Made by a program: the position numbers and the translations under genes
Assembly (NCBI GenBank): GCA_003241895.1
Contig: QBLY01000010.1
Span: 23,996-87,995 of the forward strand
DNA from: Lysobacteraceae bacterium
GTDB lineage: Bacteria; Pseudomonadota; Gammaproteobacteria; Xanthomonadales; Xanthomonadaceae
Reading direction: 5' to 3'
Length of the DNA stretch: 64,000 bases
Notes under the pieces: generated by a model
Seen by the model: the letters and a program-made list of their open reading frames with translations, nothing else
What the model was told of the DNA's origin: nothing
Database searches by the model: none
Part shown: positions 46,859 through 56,694 of the stretch, one piece after another
Numbering within the stretch: position 1 is the first letter of the stretch
Layout of the letters: each line of letters begins with the position of its first letter

Positions 46859-47779
46859 TTAGGCGGCGTCGCGAAGCTCGCGCCAGTGGGCGGCGGCCAG
46901 CCGCACGGTGGCCTCGTGGATGTCGACGATGTCGCGCACCTCCGGCGCATAGCCGCCGGCCATGCAGACCGCCAGCGGCAGGCCGTGGCGCCGGCAGGCC
47001 GCCAGCACCTGCCGGTCGCGCTCGGCCAGGCCGGGCTTGCTCAGGGCGAGATAGCCCAGGCGGTCGCCGACAAACGGATCGGCGCCGGCCAGGTAAATCA
47101 CCGCGTCGGCCCGGGCACGCGCGATGGCTTCGGGCAGGTGCCGCGCCAGAGCGTCCAGGTAGAGGTCGTCGCCCGTGCCGTCGGCCAGGGCCACGTCCAG
47201 GTCGGAGTCCGGCTTCACCGCCGGGTAGTTGCGGCCCGCGTGCATCGAGAACGTAAAGAGGCTCGGGTCGTCCGCGCACAGCTCGGCGGTGCCGTTGCCA
47301 TGGTGCACGTCCAGGTCCACCACCAGCAGGCGGCGGGCCAGGCCGTGGGCCTGCACGTGGCGCGCCGCCACCACCGCGTCGTTGAACACGCAGTAGCCGC
47401 CGCCGCGGGCATGGCCGGCATGGTGGGTGCCACCGGCTAGGTTCACCGCCACGCCCTCGCCCGACAGGGCGGCGCGAAGCGCCATGATCGTGCCGCCCGA
47501 CGATCGGCGGGACCGCTCCACCATCGCTTCCGACCACGGGAAGCCGATGCGGCGCATCAAGGCCGGGTCGGCACTGCCCTCGCGCATCGCCTGCACGTAG
47601 GCGGGGGCGTGCACGCGCAGCAGGTCTTCATCGGTGGCGGCGGGCGGCTCCACCAGTTCGATGCCCAGCGCGGGCGCCGCATCGCGGATGCGCGCGTGCA
47701 GCTGCTCGTACTTGGCCATCGGGAACCGATGGCCGTCGGGCAGCGGCAGGACGAAGTGGTGGCAGTAGAAGGCCTTCAG
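46859..47779 (-). CDS. Histone-deacetylase-like amidohydrolase
   Basis: This class of zinc amidohydrolase removes acyl groups from lysine, polyamine or similar amines. It shows GGTHHAGHARGGGYCVFND, with the paired histidines, LLVVDLDVHHGNGTAE with the zinc-binding Asp-x-His and GADPFVGD. Homologues begin M-K-A-F-Y; here the frame reads KAFYCHHFVLPLPDGHRFP right before the first ATG (47719), and the missing initiator aligns with a CTG at 47777-47779. That CTG overlaps the pckG stop as CTGA. I therefore place the start at 47779 (306 residues); with ATG 47719 the protein would lose its first strand and have 286 residues. Confidence 0.87.
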   Translation of the reverse strand: MKAFYCHHFVLPLPDGHRFPMAKYEQLHARIRDAAPALGIELVEPPAATDEDLLRVHAPAYVQAMREGSADPALMRRIGFPWSEAMVERSRRSSGGTIMALRAALSGEGVAVNLAGGTHHAGHARGGGYCVFNDAVVAARHVQAHGLARRLLVVDLDVHHGNGTAELCADDPSLFTFSMHAGRNYPAVKPDSDLDVALADGTGDDLYLDALARHLPEAIARARADAVIYLAGADPFVGDRLGYLALSKPGLAERDRQVLAACRRHGLPLAVCMAGGYAPEVRDIVDIHEATVRLAAAHWRELRDAA

Positions 47780-49524
47780 GCCAGGCGTGCCGCGATCTTG
47801 GCGCGCTCGGCCTTGAGCGCGTGCGGCGTACGGTCGCCGAAGCTGTCGAGGTATTCGCCGATGCTGGCCATCTCGGCCTTCCAGCCTTCGCGGTCTATGG
47901 TGACCAGCTGTTCAAGGGTGGCCTCGTCCAGGCCCAGCCCTTCCACGTTGAGATCGGACGCCTTGGGCAGCAGGCCCACGGCGGTGTCGATCGCCTCGGC
48001 CTGGCCGGTGACGCGCTTGAGCATCCACTCCAGCACGCGCAGGTTCTCGCCAAAGCCCGGCCACATGAACTTGCCGGCCTCGTTCTTGCGGAACCAGTTG
48101 ACCTGGAAGACTTTGGGCAGCTGCGCACCCGGCTTGTCGAACGACAGCCAATGGGCGAAGTAGTCGGCGAAGTTGTAGCCGGCAAACGGCTTCATCGCCA
48201 TCGAGTCGCGGCGCACCACGCCCACCGCGCCGGTGGCGGCGGCGGTGGTTTCGGACGCCATCGAGGCGCCCACCAGCACGCCGTGGGTCCAGTCGCGCGC
48301 CTCGAACACCAGCGGCACCAGCGACTCGCGCCGGCCGCCGAACATGATCGCGCTGATCGGCACGCCCTGCGGGGCTTCGGCCATCTCGGTGTAGCTGGGG
48401 CAGTTCTGGGCGCTGACGGTGAAGCGGGAGTTCGGGTGCGCCGCCGGGCCGTTGGCCTTGTCGTAGTCGCGACCCTGCCAGTCCCGGGACGGTTCGCCTT
48501 CGCCAATGCCTTCCCACCACGGCTGGTTCTCGGCGGTGACGCCGACGTTGGTGAAGATCGCATCGTGGTGGAGCATGGCCATGGCGTTGGCGTTGGTCTT
48601 GTCGCTGGTGCCCGGCGCCACGCCGAAGAAGCCGGCCTCGGGGTTGATCGCGTACAGGCGGCCGTCCGGGCCCGGGTGCATCCAGCAGATGTCGTCGCCC
48701 ACCGTCCACACTTTCCAGCCATCGCGCAGGTAGCCTTCGGGCGGGATGAGCATGGCCAGGTTGGTCTTGCCGCAGGCCGACGGGAAGGCCGCGGCCACGT
48801 AATGCGTTTCGCCCTTCGGGTTCTCGATGCCCACGATCAGCATGTGCTCGGCCAGCCAGCCTTCGGTGCGCGCCTGGTAGCTGGCGATGCGCAGCGCGTG
48901 GCATTTCTTGCCCAGCAGCGCGTTGCCGCCGTAGCCCGAGCCGTAACTCTGGATGGCGAGTTCTTCCGGGAAATGCATGATGAAGCGGCGGTCGGGGTCG
49001 AGTTCGCCGATCGAATGCAGGCCGCGCACGAACGAACCCTCGCGCTCGATGCGCGCCAGCGCGCCGGCGCCCATGCGCGTCATGATGCGCATGTTGGCCA
49101 CCACATACGGGCTGTCGGTGATCTCGACGCCGCAGCGCGACAGCGGCGAGTCGATCGGACCCATGCAGTACGGCACCACGTACAGGGTGCGGCCGCGCAT
49201 GCAGCCCGCGTAAAGCGCGTCCATCTTGGCGTGCCCGTCGGCCGGCGACATCCAGTTGTTGTTCGGGCCGGCGGCGTCCTTCTCGGCGGTGCAGACGAAG
49301 GTCAGGTGCTCGACGCGCGCCACGTCGCTGGGGCTGGAGCGGTGCAGGAAGCAGTTGGGATGGCTTGTCTCGTTGAGCCTGACCAGGTCGCCGGTGGACA
49401 GCATCAGCGCAACCAGCTGGCTGTTCTCGGCGCCTGAGCCGTCGCACCAGTGGATCGCGGCGGGCTGGGTCAGCTGGGCGACAGAGGCCACCCAATCGTT
49501 GAGCGCGGCAAGTTTGCTGGACAT
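47776..49524 (-). CDS. pckG: Phosphoenolpyruvate carboxykinase (GTP)
   Basis: This 582-residue gluconeogenic enzyme converts oxaloacetate and GTP to phosphoenolpyruvate, CO2 and GDP. It has the kinase P-loop AAFPSACGKTNLAMLIPPE, WTVGDDICWMHPGPDGRLYA and the GTP-binding NFADYFAHWLS. The length is that of the GTP-dependent class; the ATP-dependent form would be shorter. It is immediately upstream of, and overlaps, the deacetylase gene. Gluconeogenesis from organic acids or amino acids fits the mode of life of these bacteria. Confidence 0.97.
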   Translation of the reverse strand: MSSKLAALNDWVASVAQLTQPAAIHWCDGSGAENSQLVALMLSTGDLVRLNETSHPNCFLHRSSPSDVARVEHLTFVCTAEKDAAGPNNNWMSPADGHAKMDALYAGCMRGRTLYVVPYCMGPIDSPLSRCGVEITDSPYVVANMRIMTRMGAGALARIEREGSFVRGLHSIGELDPDRRFIMHFPEELAIQSYGSGYGGNALLGKKCHALRIASYQARTEGWLAEHMLIVGIENPKGETHYVAAAFPSACGKTNLAMLIPPEGYLRDGWKVWTVGDDICWMHPGPDGRLYAINPEAGFFGVAPGTSDKTNANAMAMLHHDAIFTNVGVTAENQPWWEGIGEGEPSRDWQGRDYDKANGPAAHPNSRFTVSAQNCPSYTEMAEAPQGVPISAIMFGGRRESLVPLVFEARDWTHGVLVGASMASETTAAATGAVGVVRRDSMAMKPFAGYNFADYFAHWLSFDKPGAQLPKVFQVNWFRKNEAGKFMWPGFGENLRVLEWMLKRVTGQAEAIDTAVGLLPKASDLNVEGLGLDEATLEQLVTIDREGWKAEMASIGEYLDSFGDRTPHALKAERAKIAARLA

Positions 49525-49632
49525 ATCGGGACCGTCTAAGGGGAAACCGGGCGGGGCGCGAGGACCCGGCGCCAGCGTATGCCTACGTATTCTATCGGGC
49601 CGGGGACGGCGTGTCCCGACCCCGGGCGGCCT

Positions 49633-50217
49633 TCAATCGGGGATGAGGGTGCTCATCACGTGGCCCACGTACGCCTCGAACTCGTCTTGGTGAAGGCGGG
49701 GCTGGCCCAGCTGCAGCGACAGCTGCAGGAAGCCGACGTAGGCGGCGTAGGTCAGGCGCGCGCGGTTCTGGGCGTCCAGGCGCGGCAGGCCGGCCTGCCG
49801 GAAGCTGGCGGTGAGGTAGTCCAGGCGCCGCTGCGACACACGGTGCAGCACCGGCTGCACCACCGGGTGGTCCAACGCCTTGAGCAGCTCGGAATAAATG
49901 ATGTGCGGCTTGAGCTCGTGCGCCACCAGCTGGAACAGCGCCTTGAGGCGGGCGCGCGGGTCGGAGATGGCTTCGAGCTGGCCGAAAACAGTTTCCTGTT
50001 CCATCAATTCCCATCGTTCCAGCGCGGCCACCAGCAGGGCCTCACGGGAAGGGAAGTGCCAGTAGAAGCTGCCCTTGGTAACGCCGAGCCGCCGCGCGAG
50101 GGGCTCGACCGCGACTGCGGCCAGGCCCTGTTCGGCGATCACATCGAGGGCGGCGAGGGCCCAGTCCTCCGCGCTCAGGCGGGTCGGGCGTTCAAGCTTG
50201 GGTGCGGAGGCGGCCAT
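49633..50217 (-). CDS. TetR/AcrR family transcriptional regulator
   Basis: This 194-residue TetR-type repressor has the N-terminal HTH (WALAALDVIAEQGLAAVAV, then LARRLGVTKGSFYWHFPSRE) and a helical ligand-binding part. It faces away from an alpha/beta hydrolase-fadE unit. Inverted ATAC-GTAT repeats over that promoter are probable operators, so an acyl or lipid effector is likely. ATG 50217 gives the full HTH. Confidence 0.9.
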   Translation of the reverse strand: MAASAPKLERPTRLSAEDWALAALDVIAEQGLAAVAVEPLARRLGVTKGSFYWHFPSREALLVAALERWELMEQETVFGQLEAISDPRARLKALFQLVAHELKPHIIYSELLKALDHPVVQPVLHRVSQRRLDYLTASFRQAGLPRLDAQNRARLTYAAYVGFLQLSLQLGQPRLHQDEFEAYVGHVMSTLIPD

Positions 50218-50288
50218 ACAAAGGAGTCTACTGGCTGGGGGCGGCTCGGGTAAGCCAAGGCAGGGTTGGTTAGTGGCGATGATGCACC

Positions 50289-50340
50289 ATACGGGCCAGT
50301 ATTGACAGGGCGACCCCGAAACCCCATACTCTGACGTATG
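50289..50340. promoter_or_regulatory. Probable TetR operator pair overlapping the hydrolase-fadE promoter
   Basis: Two inverted repeats with the same half-site and spacing are seen: ATAC(N6)GTAT at 50289-50302 and CATAC(N6)GTATG at 50325-50340. The first abuts and partly overlaps the -35 box; the second covers the -10 box and the start codon. Their centres are 37 bp apart. Confidence 0.5.
50302..50330 (+). promoter_or_regulatory. Sigma-70-type promoter of the hydrolase-fadE unit
   Basis: TTGACA (50302-50307, perfect -35) is separated by exactly 17 nt from CATACT (50325-50330). The start codon ATG 50338 is only 8 nt past the -10, so transcripts from here would be nearly leaderless. Confidence 0.6.
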
Positions 50341-51237
50341 GTCATATCCGCCGCCGCCGCTTTCGAGTCGCCAGAGCCCGTCGTCACCACGATGGCTGCC
50401 CGCGACGGTGTGACACTTTCGGCCGCACGCTGCGGCGGCGCCGGGCCGGGCATATTGTTGGCGCACGGCTTTGGCCAGACGCGCCAGGCTTGGGTGCAAA
50501 CCCAGCGCCGCCTTGCCGAGGCCGGACACGCCAGCTTGGCCTGGGACGTTCGCGGCCACGGCCAGTCCGGTCGAAACGCGGCCGATTCGCGATATTCCGG
50601 CACCCAGTTCGTGGACGACGTGGCTACGGCGGCAGGGGCCCTGGGCCCGGCGCCGATCCTGGTCGGGGCTTCGTTGGGCGGTCTGACCGGCCTGATGGCG
50701 CAGGCCCGCGACCCGCTTTTCTCCGCCATGGTGCTGGTGGATATCACGCCACGCTGGGAAGCCTCCGGCGTGGAGCGCATCCTTGGGTTCATGAACGCCC
50801 ATCCCGACGGCTTCGACTCCTACGACCACGCGGCCGAGCAGATCGCCGCCTACCTGCCGCACCGGCGCGGGAAGAAAACCCCGGCGCAGCTGGCGCACCT
50901 GCTCAACGCCCGACCCGACGGCCGCCTGGCCTGGCATTGGGACCCGCGCCTGCTGAGCGAATTCATTCCTTCCACCGCCGACCTGCAGCAGCAGATCGAA
51001 GACGCCTGCCGCCAGCTCGACATCCCGGTACTGCTGGTGAGCGGCGGCCGCAGCGACCTGGTCACCAGCCAGACGGTGGCACATTTTCTAGAGCTGGCGC
51101 CCCACGCGCGTCACGTACAACTGCCGCAGGCCACCCACATGGTGGCGGGCGACGACAATGACGCTTTCACCGACACCTTGATTCAATTCCTGCACGACCT
51201 GGCTATCCCCACGGCCAACCACGGAGATCCTCGATGA
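50338..51237 (+). CDS. Alpha/beta hydrolase
   Basis: This 299-residue hydrolase has LLAHGFGQTRQAW (oxyanion), the nucleophile elbow VGASLGGL (Ser in GAS-L-GG), an acid in LLVSGGRSDLVT and the catalytic-type histidine in ATHMVAGDDND. It has no signal peptide. The stop overlaps fadE as ATGA, so it is translated with the acyl-CoA dehydrogenase. An in-frame ATG at 50392 is an alternative start. The role may be in acyl-ester or CoA-thioester hydrolysis. Confidence 0.85.
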   Translation: MVISAAAAFESPEPVVTTMAARDGVTLSAARCGGAGPGILLAHGFGQTRQAWVQTQRRLAEAGHASLAWDVRGHGQSGRNAADSRYSGTQFVDDVATAAGALGPAPILVGASLGGLTGLMAQARDPLFSAMVLVDITPRWEASGVERILGFMNAHPDGFDSYDHAAEQIAAYLPHRRGKKTPAQLAHLLNARPDGRLAWHWDPRLLSEFIPSTADLQQQIEDACRQLDIPVLLVSGGRSDLVTSQTVAHFLELAPHARHVQLPQATHMVAGDDNDAFTDTLIQFLHDLAIPTANHGDPR

Positions 51238-53705
51238 GCATCCTTGCCCCCTTCCTCGCGCTTGTGCTGGCGACCCTGCTGGTGGCTTACCACCGCTGGA
51301 GCCTGGCGATATTCACCGCGCTCACCGCCACGCTGCTGGTCGCGGTGGCGCTGGCCGGCGCCAACCTCACCGCCACCATCGTGGCCGCGGTGCTGCTTGC
51401 CGTGGTCACGCTGCCGCTGCTGATCACGCCGCTGCGCCAGCCGCTGATCACCGCGCCGCTGCTCAAGTTCTACACCAAGATCCTGCCGCCGCTCTCGGAC
51501 ACCGAGAAGACGGCGCTGGAAGCGGGCACCGTGGGCTTCGAGGGCGAGCTGTTCTCGGGCATGCCCAAGTGGGAGCAGCTGCTGTCCCAGCCCAAGCCCG
51601 TGCTCACCGCCGAAGAACAGGCCTTCCTGGACGGCCCGGTCGAACAGGCCTGCCGCATGACCAACGACTGGGACATCACCCATGTCCGCAACGACATGCC
51701 GCCCGAACTCTGGGACTACCTGAAGAAGCAGAAATTCTTCGGCATGATCATCCCCAGGGAATACGGCGGCCTGGGCTTCTCGGCGCTGGCGCACCACAAG
51801 GTGATCCAGAAGCTGGCCTCGATTTCCGCCACCCTCAGCTCCACCGTCGGCGTGCCCAACTCGCTGGGTCCGGCCGAGCTGCTGCTGCACTACGGTACCG
51901 ATGAGCAGAAGAAGCACTACCTGCCGCGCCTGGCCGATGGCCGCGAAATCCCCTGCTTCGCGCTGACCGGCCCCACCGCCGGCTCCGACGCCACCTCCCT
52001 GCCCGACTACGGCATCGTCTGCGAAGGCGACTGGAACGGCGCCCGCGTGCTCGGCGTCAAGCTGACCTTCGACAAGCGCTACATCACGCTGGCGCCGGTG
52101 GCGACCGTGATCGGCCTGGCCTTCCGCCTGTACGACCCGAACAAGCTGCTGGGCGACGAGGCCGATCGCGGCATCACGCTCGCGCTCATGCCGCGCGAGA
52201 CCGACGGCCTGAATATCGGCCGCCGCCACTTCCCGCTCAACTGCGCCTTCCAGAACGGCCCGCTGCACGGCAAGGAAGTGTTCCTGCCGCTGAGCCAGCT
52301 GATCGGCGGCGAAGACTTCATCGGCCAGGGCTGGCGCATGCTGGTGGAAGTGCTGTCGGTCGGCCGCGCGATCACCCTGCCCTCCACATCCAGCGGCGCG
52401 TCCAAGCTTGCCGCGGTGGTCACCGGTGCCTATGCCCGCATCCGCAAGCAGTTCGGCCTGTCCATCGGCCGCTTCGAGGGCGTGGAAGAAGCGCTGGCGC
52501 GCATCGCCGGCAACGCCTATGCCTGCGCCGCGCTGGCGCAGGCCACCGCCGCCGCCGTCGACCGCGGCGAGAAGCCGGCCGTACCGTCGGCCATCGCCAA
52601 GTACCACGCCACCGAGATGGCCCGCGCCGTCGCGGCGGACGCCATGGACATCCACGGCGGCAAGGGCGTCATCCTGGGCCCGATGAACTACCTGGGCCGC
52701 GGCTGGCAGGCGGCGCCGATCTCGATCACGGTCGAGGGCGCCAACATCATGACCCGCAGCCTGATGATCTTCGGCCAGGGCGCCATCCGCTGCCATCCGT
52801 GGGTGCTCAAGGAAATGCAGGCCGCGACCCATCCCGATCCGGAAGTGCGCCTGCGCGAGTTCGACGTCAACCTGTTCGGCCACATCGGCTTCGCCATCTC
52901 CAACGCCGTGCGCAGCTGGATCTTCGGTCTCTTTGGCGCACGTATCGGTGCCGCCCCGGGCGACGCCTACACCAGGCGCTACTATCGCAAGCTCAACCGT
53001 TACTCGGCCAACCTGGCGCTGGTGGCCGATACGTCCATGCTGATGCTGGGCGGCAAGCTCAAGTTCAAGGAAAAGCTTTCGGGCCGCCTGGGCGACGTGC
53101 TGAGCCACCTCTACATCGCCAGCGCCATGCTCAAGCGCTACGAGGACGAAGGCCGTCCGGCGGCCGAACAGCCGCTGCTGGCGCTCGCCTTCCATGAGTC
53201 GGCGCACAAGATCGAGCTGGCGCTGTCGGGCGCGCTGCGCAACTTCCCGATCCGTCCGGTGGGCTGGCTGCTGTGGATGCTGGTGTTCCCGTGGGGCCGA
53301 CGCGCACAGGCGCCGTCCGACCGCCTGGGCCGTCGCGCCGCGGCGCTGCTGATGTCGCCGTCCGATGCCCGTGACCGCCTGGCCGACGGCATCTTCCTGA
53401 CGCCCTGCGAGAACAACCCGGCCGGCCGCATCAACAGCTTCCTGCCCAAGGTGATCCTGGCCGAGCCGGTGGAGCGCAAGTTCCTCAAGGCGCTCAAGAA
53501 CAGCGACATCGAAGCGCTGGACTTCCCGGCGCAGCTGGCCGAGGGCGTGGCCGAAGGCTGGATCACCGCCGAGGAAAAGCTGCAGCTTGAAGAGCTGCGC
53601 GCGCTGACCTGGGAAACCATCACGGTGGACGACTTCGACCCGGCCGATTTGGTGTCCGCATCGCTCAACCGCGAACAGCGCGCGGCCCAGCACCGCGCCG
53701 CTTGA
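51234..53705 (+). CDS. fadE: Acyl-CoA dehydrogenase FadE
   Basis: This 823-residue long FadE-type dehydrogenase catalyses the first oxidation of fatty-acyl-CoA in beta-oxidation. It has two to three N-terminal membrane helices (about 1-65), a dehydrogenase core (IIPREYGGLGFSALAHHKVI and FALTGPTAGSDATSLPDYG) and the FadE-specific C-terminal extension. It overlaps the hydrolase by 4 nt, under a promoter with candidate TetR operators. A strong terminator follows at 53728. Confidence 0.95.
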   Translation: MSILAPFLALVLATLLVAYHRWSLAIFTALTATLLVAVALAGANLTATIVAAVLLAVVTLPLLITPLRQPLITAPLLKFYTKILPPLSDTEKTALEAGTVGFEGELFSGMPKWEQLLSQPKPVLTAEEQAFLDGPVEQACRMTNDWDITHVRNDMPPELWDYLKKQKFFGMIIPREYGGLGFSALAHHKVIQKLASISATLSSTVGVPNSLGPAELLLHYGTDEQKKHYLPRLADGREIPCFALTGPTAGSDATSLPDYGIVCEGDWNGARVLGVKLTFDKRYITLAPVATVIGLAFRLYDPNKLLGDEADRGITLALMPRETDGLNIGRRHFPLNCAFQNGPLHGKEVFLPLSQLIGGEDFIGQGWRMLVEVLSVGRAITLPSTSSGASKLAAVVTGAYARIRKQFGLSIGRFEGVEEALARIAGNAYACAALAQATAAAVDRGEKPAVPSAIAKYHATEMARAVAADAMDIHGGKGVILGPMNYLGRGWQAAPISITVEGANIMTRSLMIFGQGAIRCHPWVLKEMQAATHPDPEVRLREFDVNLFGHIGFAISNAVRSWIFGLFGARIGAAPGDAYTRRYYRKLNRYSANLALVADTSMLMLGGKLKFKEKLSGRLGDVLSHLYIASAMLKRYEDEGRPAAEQPLLALAFHESAHKIELALSGALRNFPIRPVGWLLWMLVFPWGRRAQAPSDRLGRRAAALLMSPSDARDRLADGIFLTPCENNPAGRINSFLPKVILAEPVERKFLKALKNSDIEALDFPAQLAEGVAEGWITAEEKLQLEELRALTWETITVDDFDPADLVSASLNREQRAAQHRAA

Positions 53706-53727
53706 GTTCCATCCATGCTTCAACACC

Positions 53728-53761
53728 CGCAGGAGGACCGAAAGGTCCTCCTGCGTTGTTT
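53728..53761 (+). terminator. Rho-independent terminator after fadE
   Basis: CGCAGGAGGACC (53728-53739) pairs perfectly with GGTCCTCCTGCG (53744-53755) around a GAAA loop. TTGTTT follows. It lies 22 nt after fadE and just before the thioesterase-like gene, so that gene may rely on readthrough or on its own promoter. Confidence 0.78.
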
Positions 53762-53775
53762 CCGGAGACCCTTCG

Positions 53776-54246
53776 ATGTCCGACACGCCGCTGCTCAAGC
53801 TTTACCGGAAGTACACCCGCTACCCGGCCGGCCACTGGCTGTTCAGCCGCGCGGTGTGCTTCAAGGCGCCCTACTTCGCCAGCATCAGGCCGACCATCCG
53901 GCGGCTGGAACACTCGCTGTGCGAGGCCACCATCCCGCACCGTCGCGCCGTGCAGAACCACATCGGCACCGTGCACGCCATCGCCCTGTGCAACCTGGCG
54001 GAACTGTGCGCCGGCGTGCTGACCGACGCCTCGCTGCCCGCGGACATGCGCTGGATCCCCAAGGGCATGACCGTGGGCTACCTCAAGAAGGCCAGCGGCA
54101 CGATGCGCGCCCTGGCCACGCCCAATATTCCCATCGTCAGCGCGGCCGAAGGCTACGACCTGCCGATCAACGTGGACGTGTTCGATCCCGCGGGCGTGAA
54201 AGTCTTCAACGCCGAAATCCGGATGTGGCTGACCCCCAGGCGCTGA
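53776..54246 (+). CDS. DUF4442 hotdog-fold thioesterase-like protein
   Basis: This 156-residue protein of the DUF4442 group belongs to the hotdog superfamily, which includes acyl-CoA thioesterases. Visible are the helix-sheet string NHIGTVHAIALCNLAELCAG and KGMTVGYLKKASGTMRALA. GGAG lies 9 nt upstream of the ATG. It is beside fadE, which suits a fatty-acid function, but a terminator-like hairpin separates them. Activity is untested. Confidence 0.8.
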   Translation: MSDTPLLKLYRKYTRYPAGHWLFSRAVCFKAPYFASIRPTIRRLEHSLCEATIPHRRAVQNHIGTVHAIALCNLAELCAGVLTDASLPADMRWIPKGMTVGYLKKASGTMRALATPNIPIVSAAEGYDLPINVDVFDPAGVKVFNAEIRMWLTPRR

Positions 54247-54250
54247 CCCC

Positions 54251-54271
54251 CTGTGGGAGGCCCTCCCACAG
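54251..54271. terminator. Palindrome between convergent genes
   Basis: CTGTGGGAGG (54251-54260), a single C, and CCTCCCACAG (54262-54271) form a near-perfect palindrome that can fold with a 5-nt loop. It is followed by CGTTTCTAG on the plus strand. Both neighbours end here, so it probably ends transcription in both directions. Confidence 0.55.
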
Positions 54272-54276
54272 CGTTT

Positions 54277-54627
54277 CTAGAAATAGTGGACGGCGACCGC
54301 GGCGAGAATGGCCGGCACCGCCTGCACGTAGAGGATCGACCGCTTCACCGTGGCCGCGCCGAACAGCCCCGCCACCACCACGCAGCCCAGGAAGAACAGG
54401 CAGATCGCGCGGTCGCCGATCAGCAGCCCCCAGACCAGCCCCGCCGCCAGGAAGCCGTTGTACAGGCCCTGGTTTGCCGCCAGCTGCGCCGAGTCGAGCG
54501 CGCGCTGCTGCGTAAGGGCGAAAACGCGCCTGCCCAGCGGCTTGGTCCAGAAGAACATCTCCAGCACCATGAAGCCCACGTGCAGCAGGGCGACCAGGGC
54601 AGTCAGCACGATCGCGATCAGGGTCAT
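54277..54627 (-). CDS. DUF1304 small membrane protein
   Basis: This 116-residue protein has four predicted membrane helices (for example MTLIAIVLTALVALLHVGFM and VVVAGLFGAATVK). The DUF1304 family is widespread but uncharacterised. It is 12 nt downstream of the S-formylglutathione hydrolase gene on this strand, so it is likely co-transcribed with the formaldehyde genes. Confidence 0.83.
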   Translation of the reverse strand: MTLIAIVLTALVALLHVGFMVLEMFFWTKPLGRRVFALTQQRALDSAQLAANQGLYNGFLAAGLVWGLLIGDRAICLFFLGCVVVAGLFGAATVKRSILYVQAVPAILAAVAVHYF

Positions 54628-54639
54628 GGGACGCTCCGG

Positions 54640-55481
54640 TCAGTCGGCCAGCGCAGCGGCGTGGTGCCGCAGATGGTCCTGGATGAAGCTGGCGATGAAA
54701 TAGTAGCCGTGATCGTAGCCGGCATGGCGGCGCAGGCTCAGGCGCTGCCCGGCCTCGGTGCAGGCCGCTTCGAAACGCTCCGGCTGCAGCTGTTCGGCCA
54801 GGAATTTGTCGTCCAGCCCCTGGTCCACCAGGATGGTGCCGCCGAACCGGCGGCGCTTCACCAGCTCGCAGGCGTCATGCTCGGCCCAGGCGCGGTGGTT
54901 GTCACCCAGGTAGCGCGAAAAGGCCTTCTTGCCCCACGGCACCTGGCTGGGTGCGACGATCGGCGCGAATGCCGACACGCTGCGGTAGAAGTCGGGATGC
55001 CGCAGCGCCAGCACCAGTGCGCCGTGGCCGCCCATCGAATGGCCGAAGATGCCGGCGCGGCCGGGATCGGCCGGGAAATGTTCGGCAATGGCGGCCCCGA
55101 GTTCGTGCACCACGTGGGTTTCCATGCGGAACCGCGACGACCACGGCGCCTGGGTGGCGTCCAGGTAGAAACCCGCCCCTTCGCCGAACTCCCAGTCTCC
55201 GCTGGCGCCTTCGATGCCGGTGTCGCGCGGGCTGGTGTCGGGCATCACCAGCATCAGGCCCAGCTCAGCCGCCATGCGCTGTGCGCCGGCCTTCACGGTG
55301 GCCGTCTCTTCGCTGCAGGTCAGCCCGGCCAGGAAATAGAGCACCGGCACCCGTCCTGCGCGCGCCTGCGGAGGCTGGAACACCGCGAACCGCATCGGGC
55401 CGCCGCAGGCCGCCGAGTGCATGCGGTAAAAGCCCTGCACGCCGCCGAAGCAGCCGTGCTCGCTGACCAGCTCCACCGCCA

Positions 55482-55482
<1 letters not shown>
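54640..55482 (-). CDS. fghA: S-formylglutathione hydrolase
   Basis: This 280-residue esterase releases formate and glutathione, the last step of formaldehyde detoxification. Catalytic residues are Ser149 in GHSMGGHGAL, an aspartate in DQGLDDKFL and a histidine in GYDHGYYFI. LYFLAGLTCSEETATVKAG is the family lid motif. The start overlaps the frmA stop by one base. Confidence 0.95.
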
Positions 55483-56591
<1,109 letters not shown>

Positions 56592-56694
56592 GCGCTTTTC
56601 TCCCGAGGTCAGGCCGAAAGGTTACCGCAGGCGACCACCGCCGGTTGTTGCCGCCGCGCGAAGGCAGCATTGCGCAGGCAGTCCCGGCGCCAGG

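Noticed and set aside
46227..47537. Longer sigma factor reaching into the deacetylase gene
   Set aside because: Upstream of 46826 the frame is Arg/Gly/Ala-rich noise inside a gene with clear zinc motifs. The sigma domains fit from 46826.
51183..53798. Long minus-strand open frame antisense to fadE
   Set aside because: The plus strand encodes a complete acyl-CoA dehydrogenase. The antisense frame shows only His/Arg/Gln composition typical of a reversed high-GC gene.
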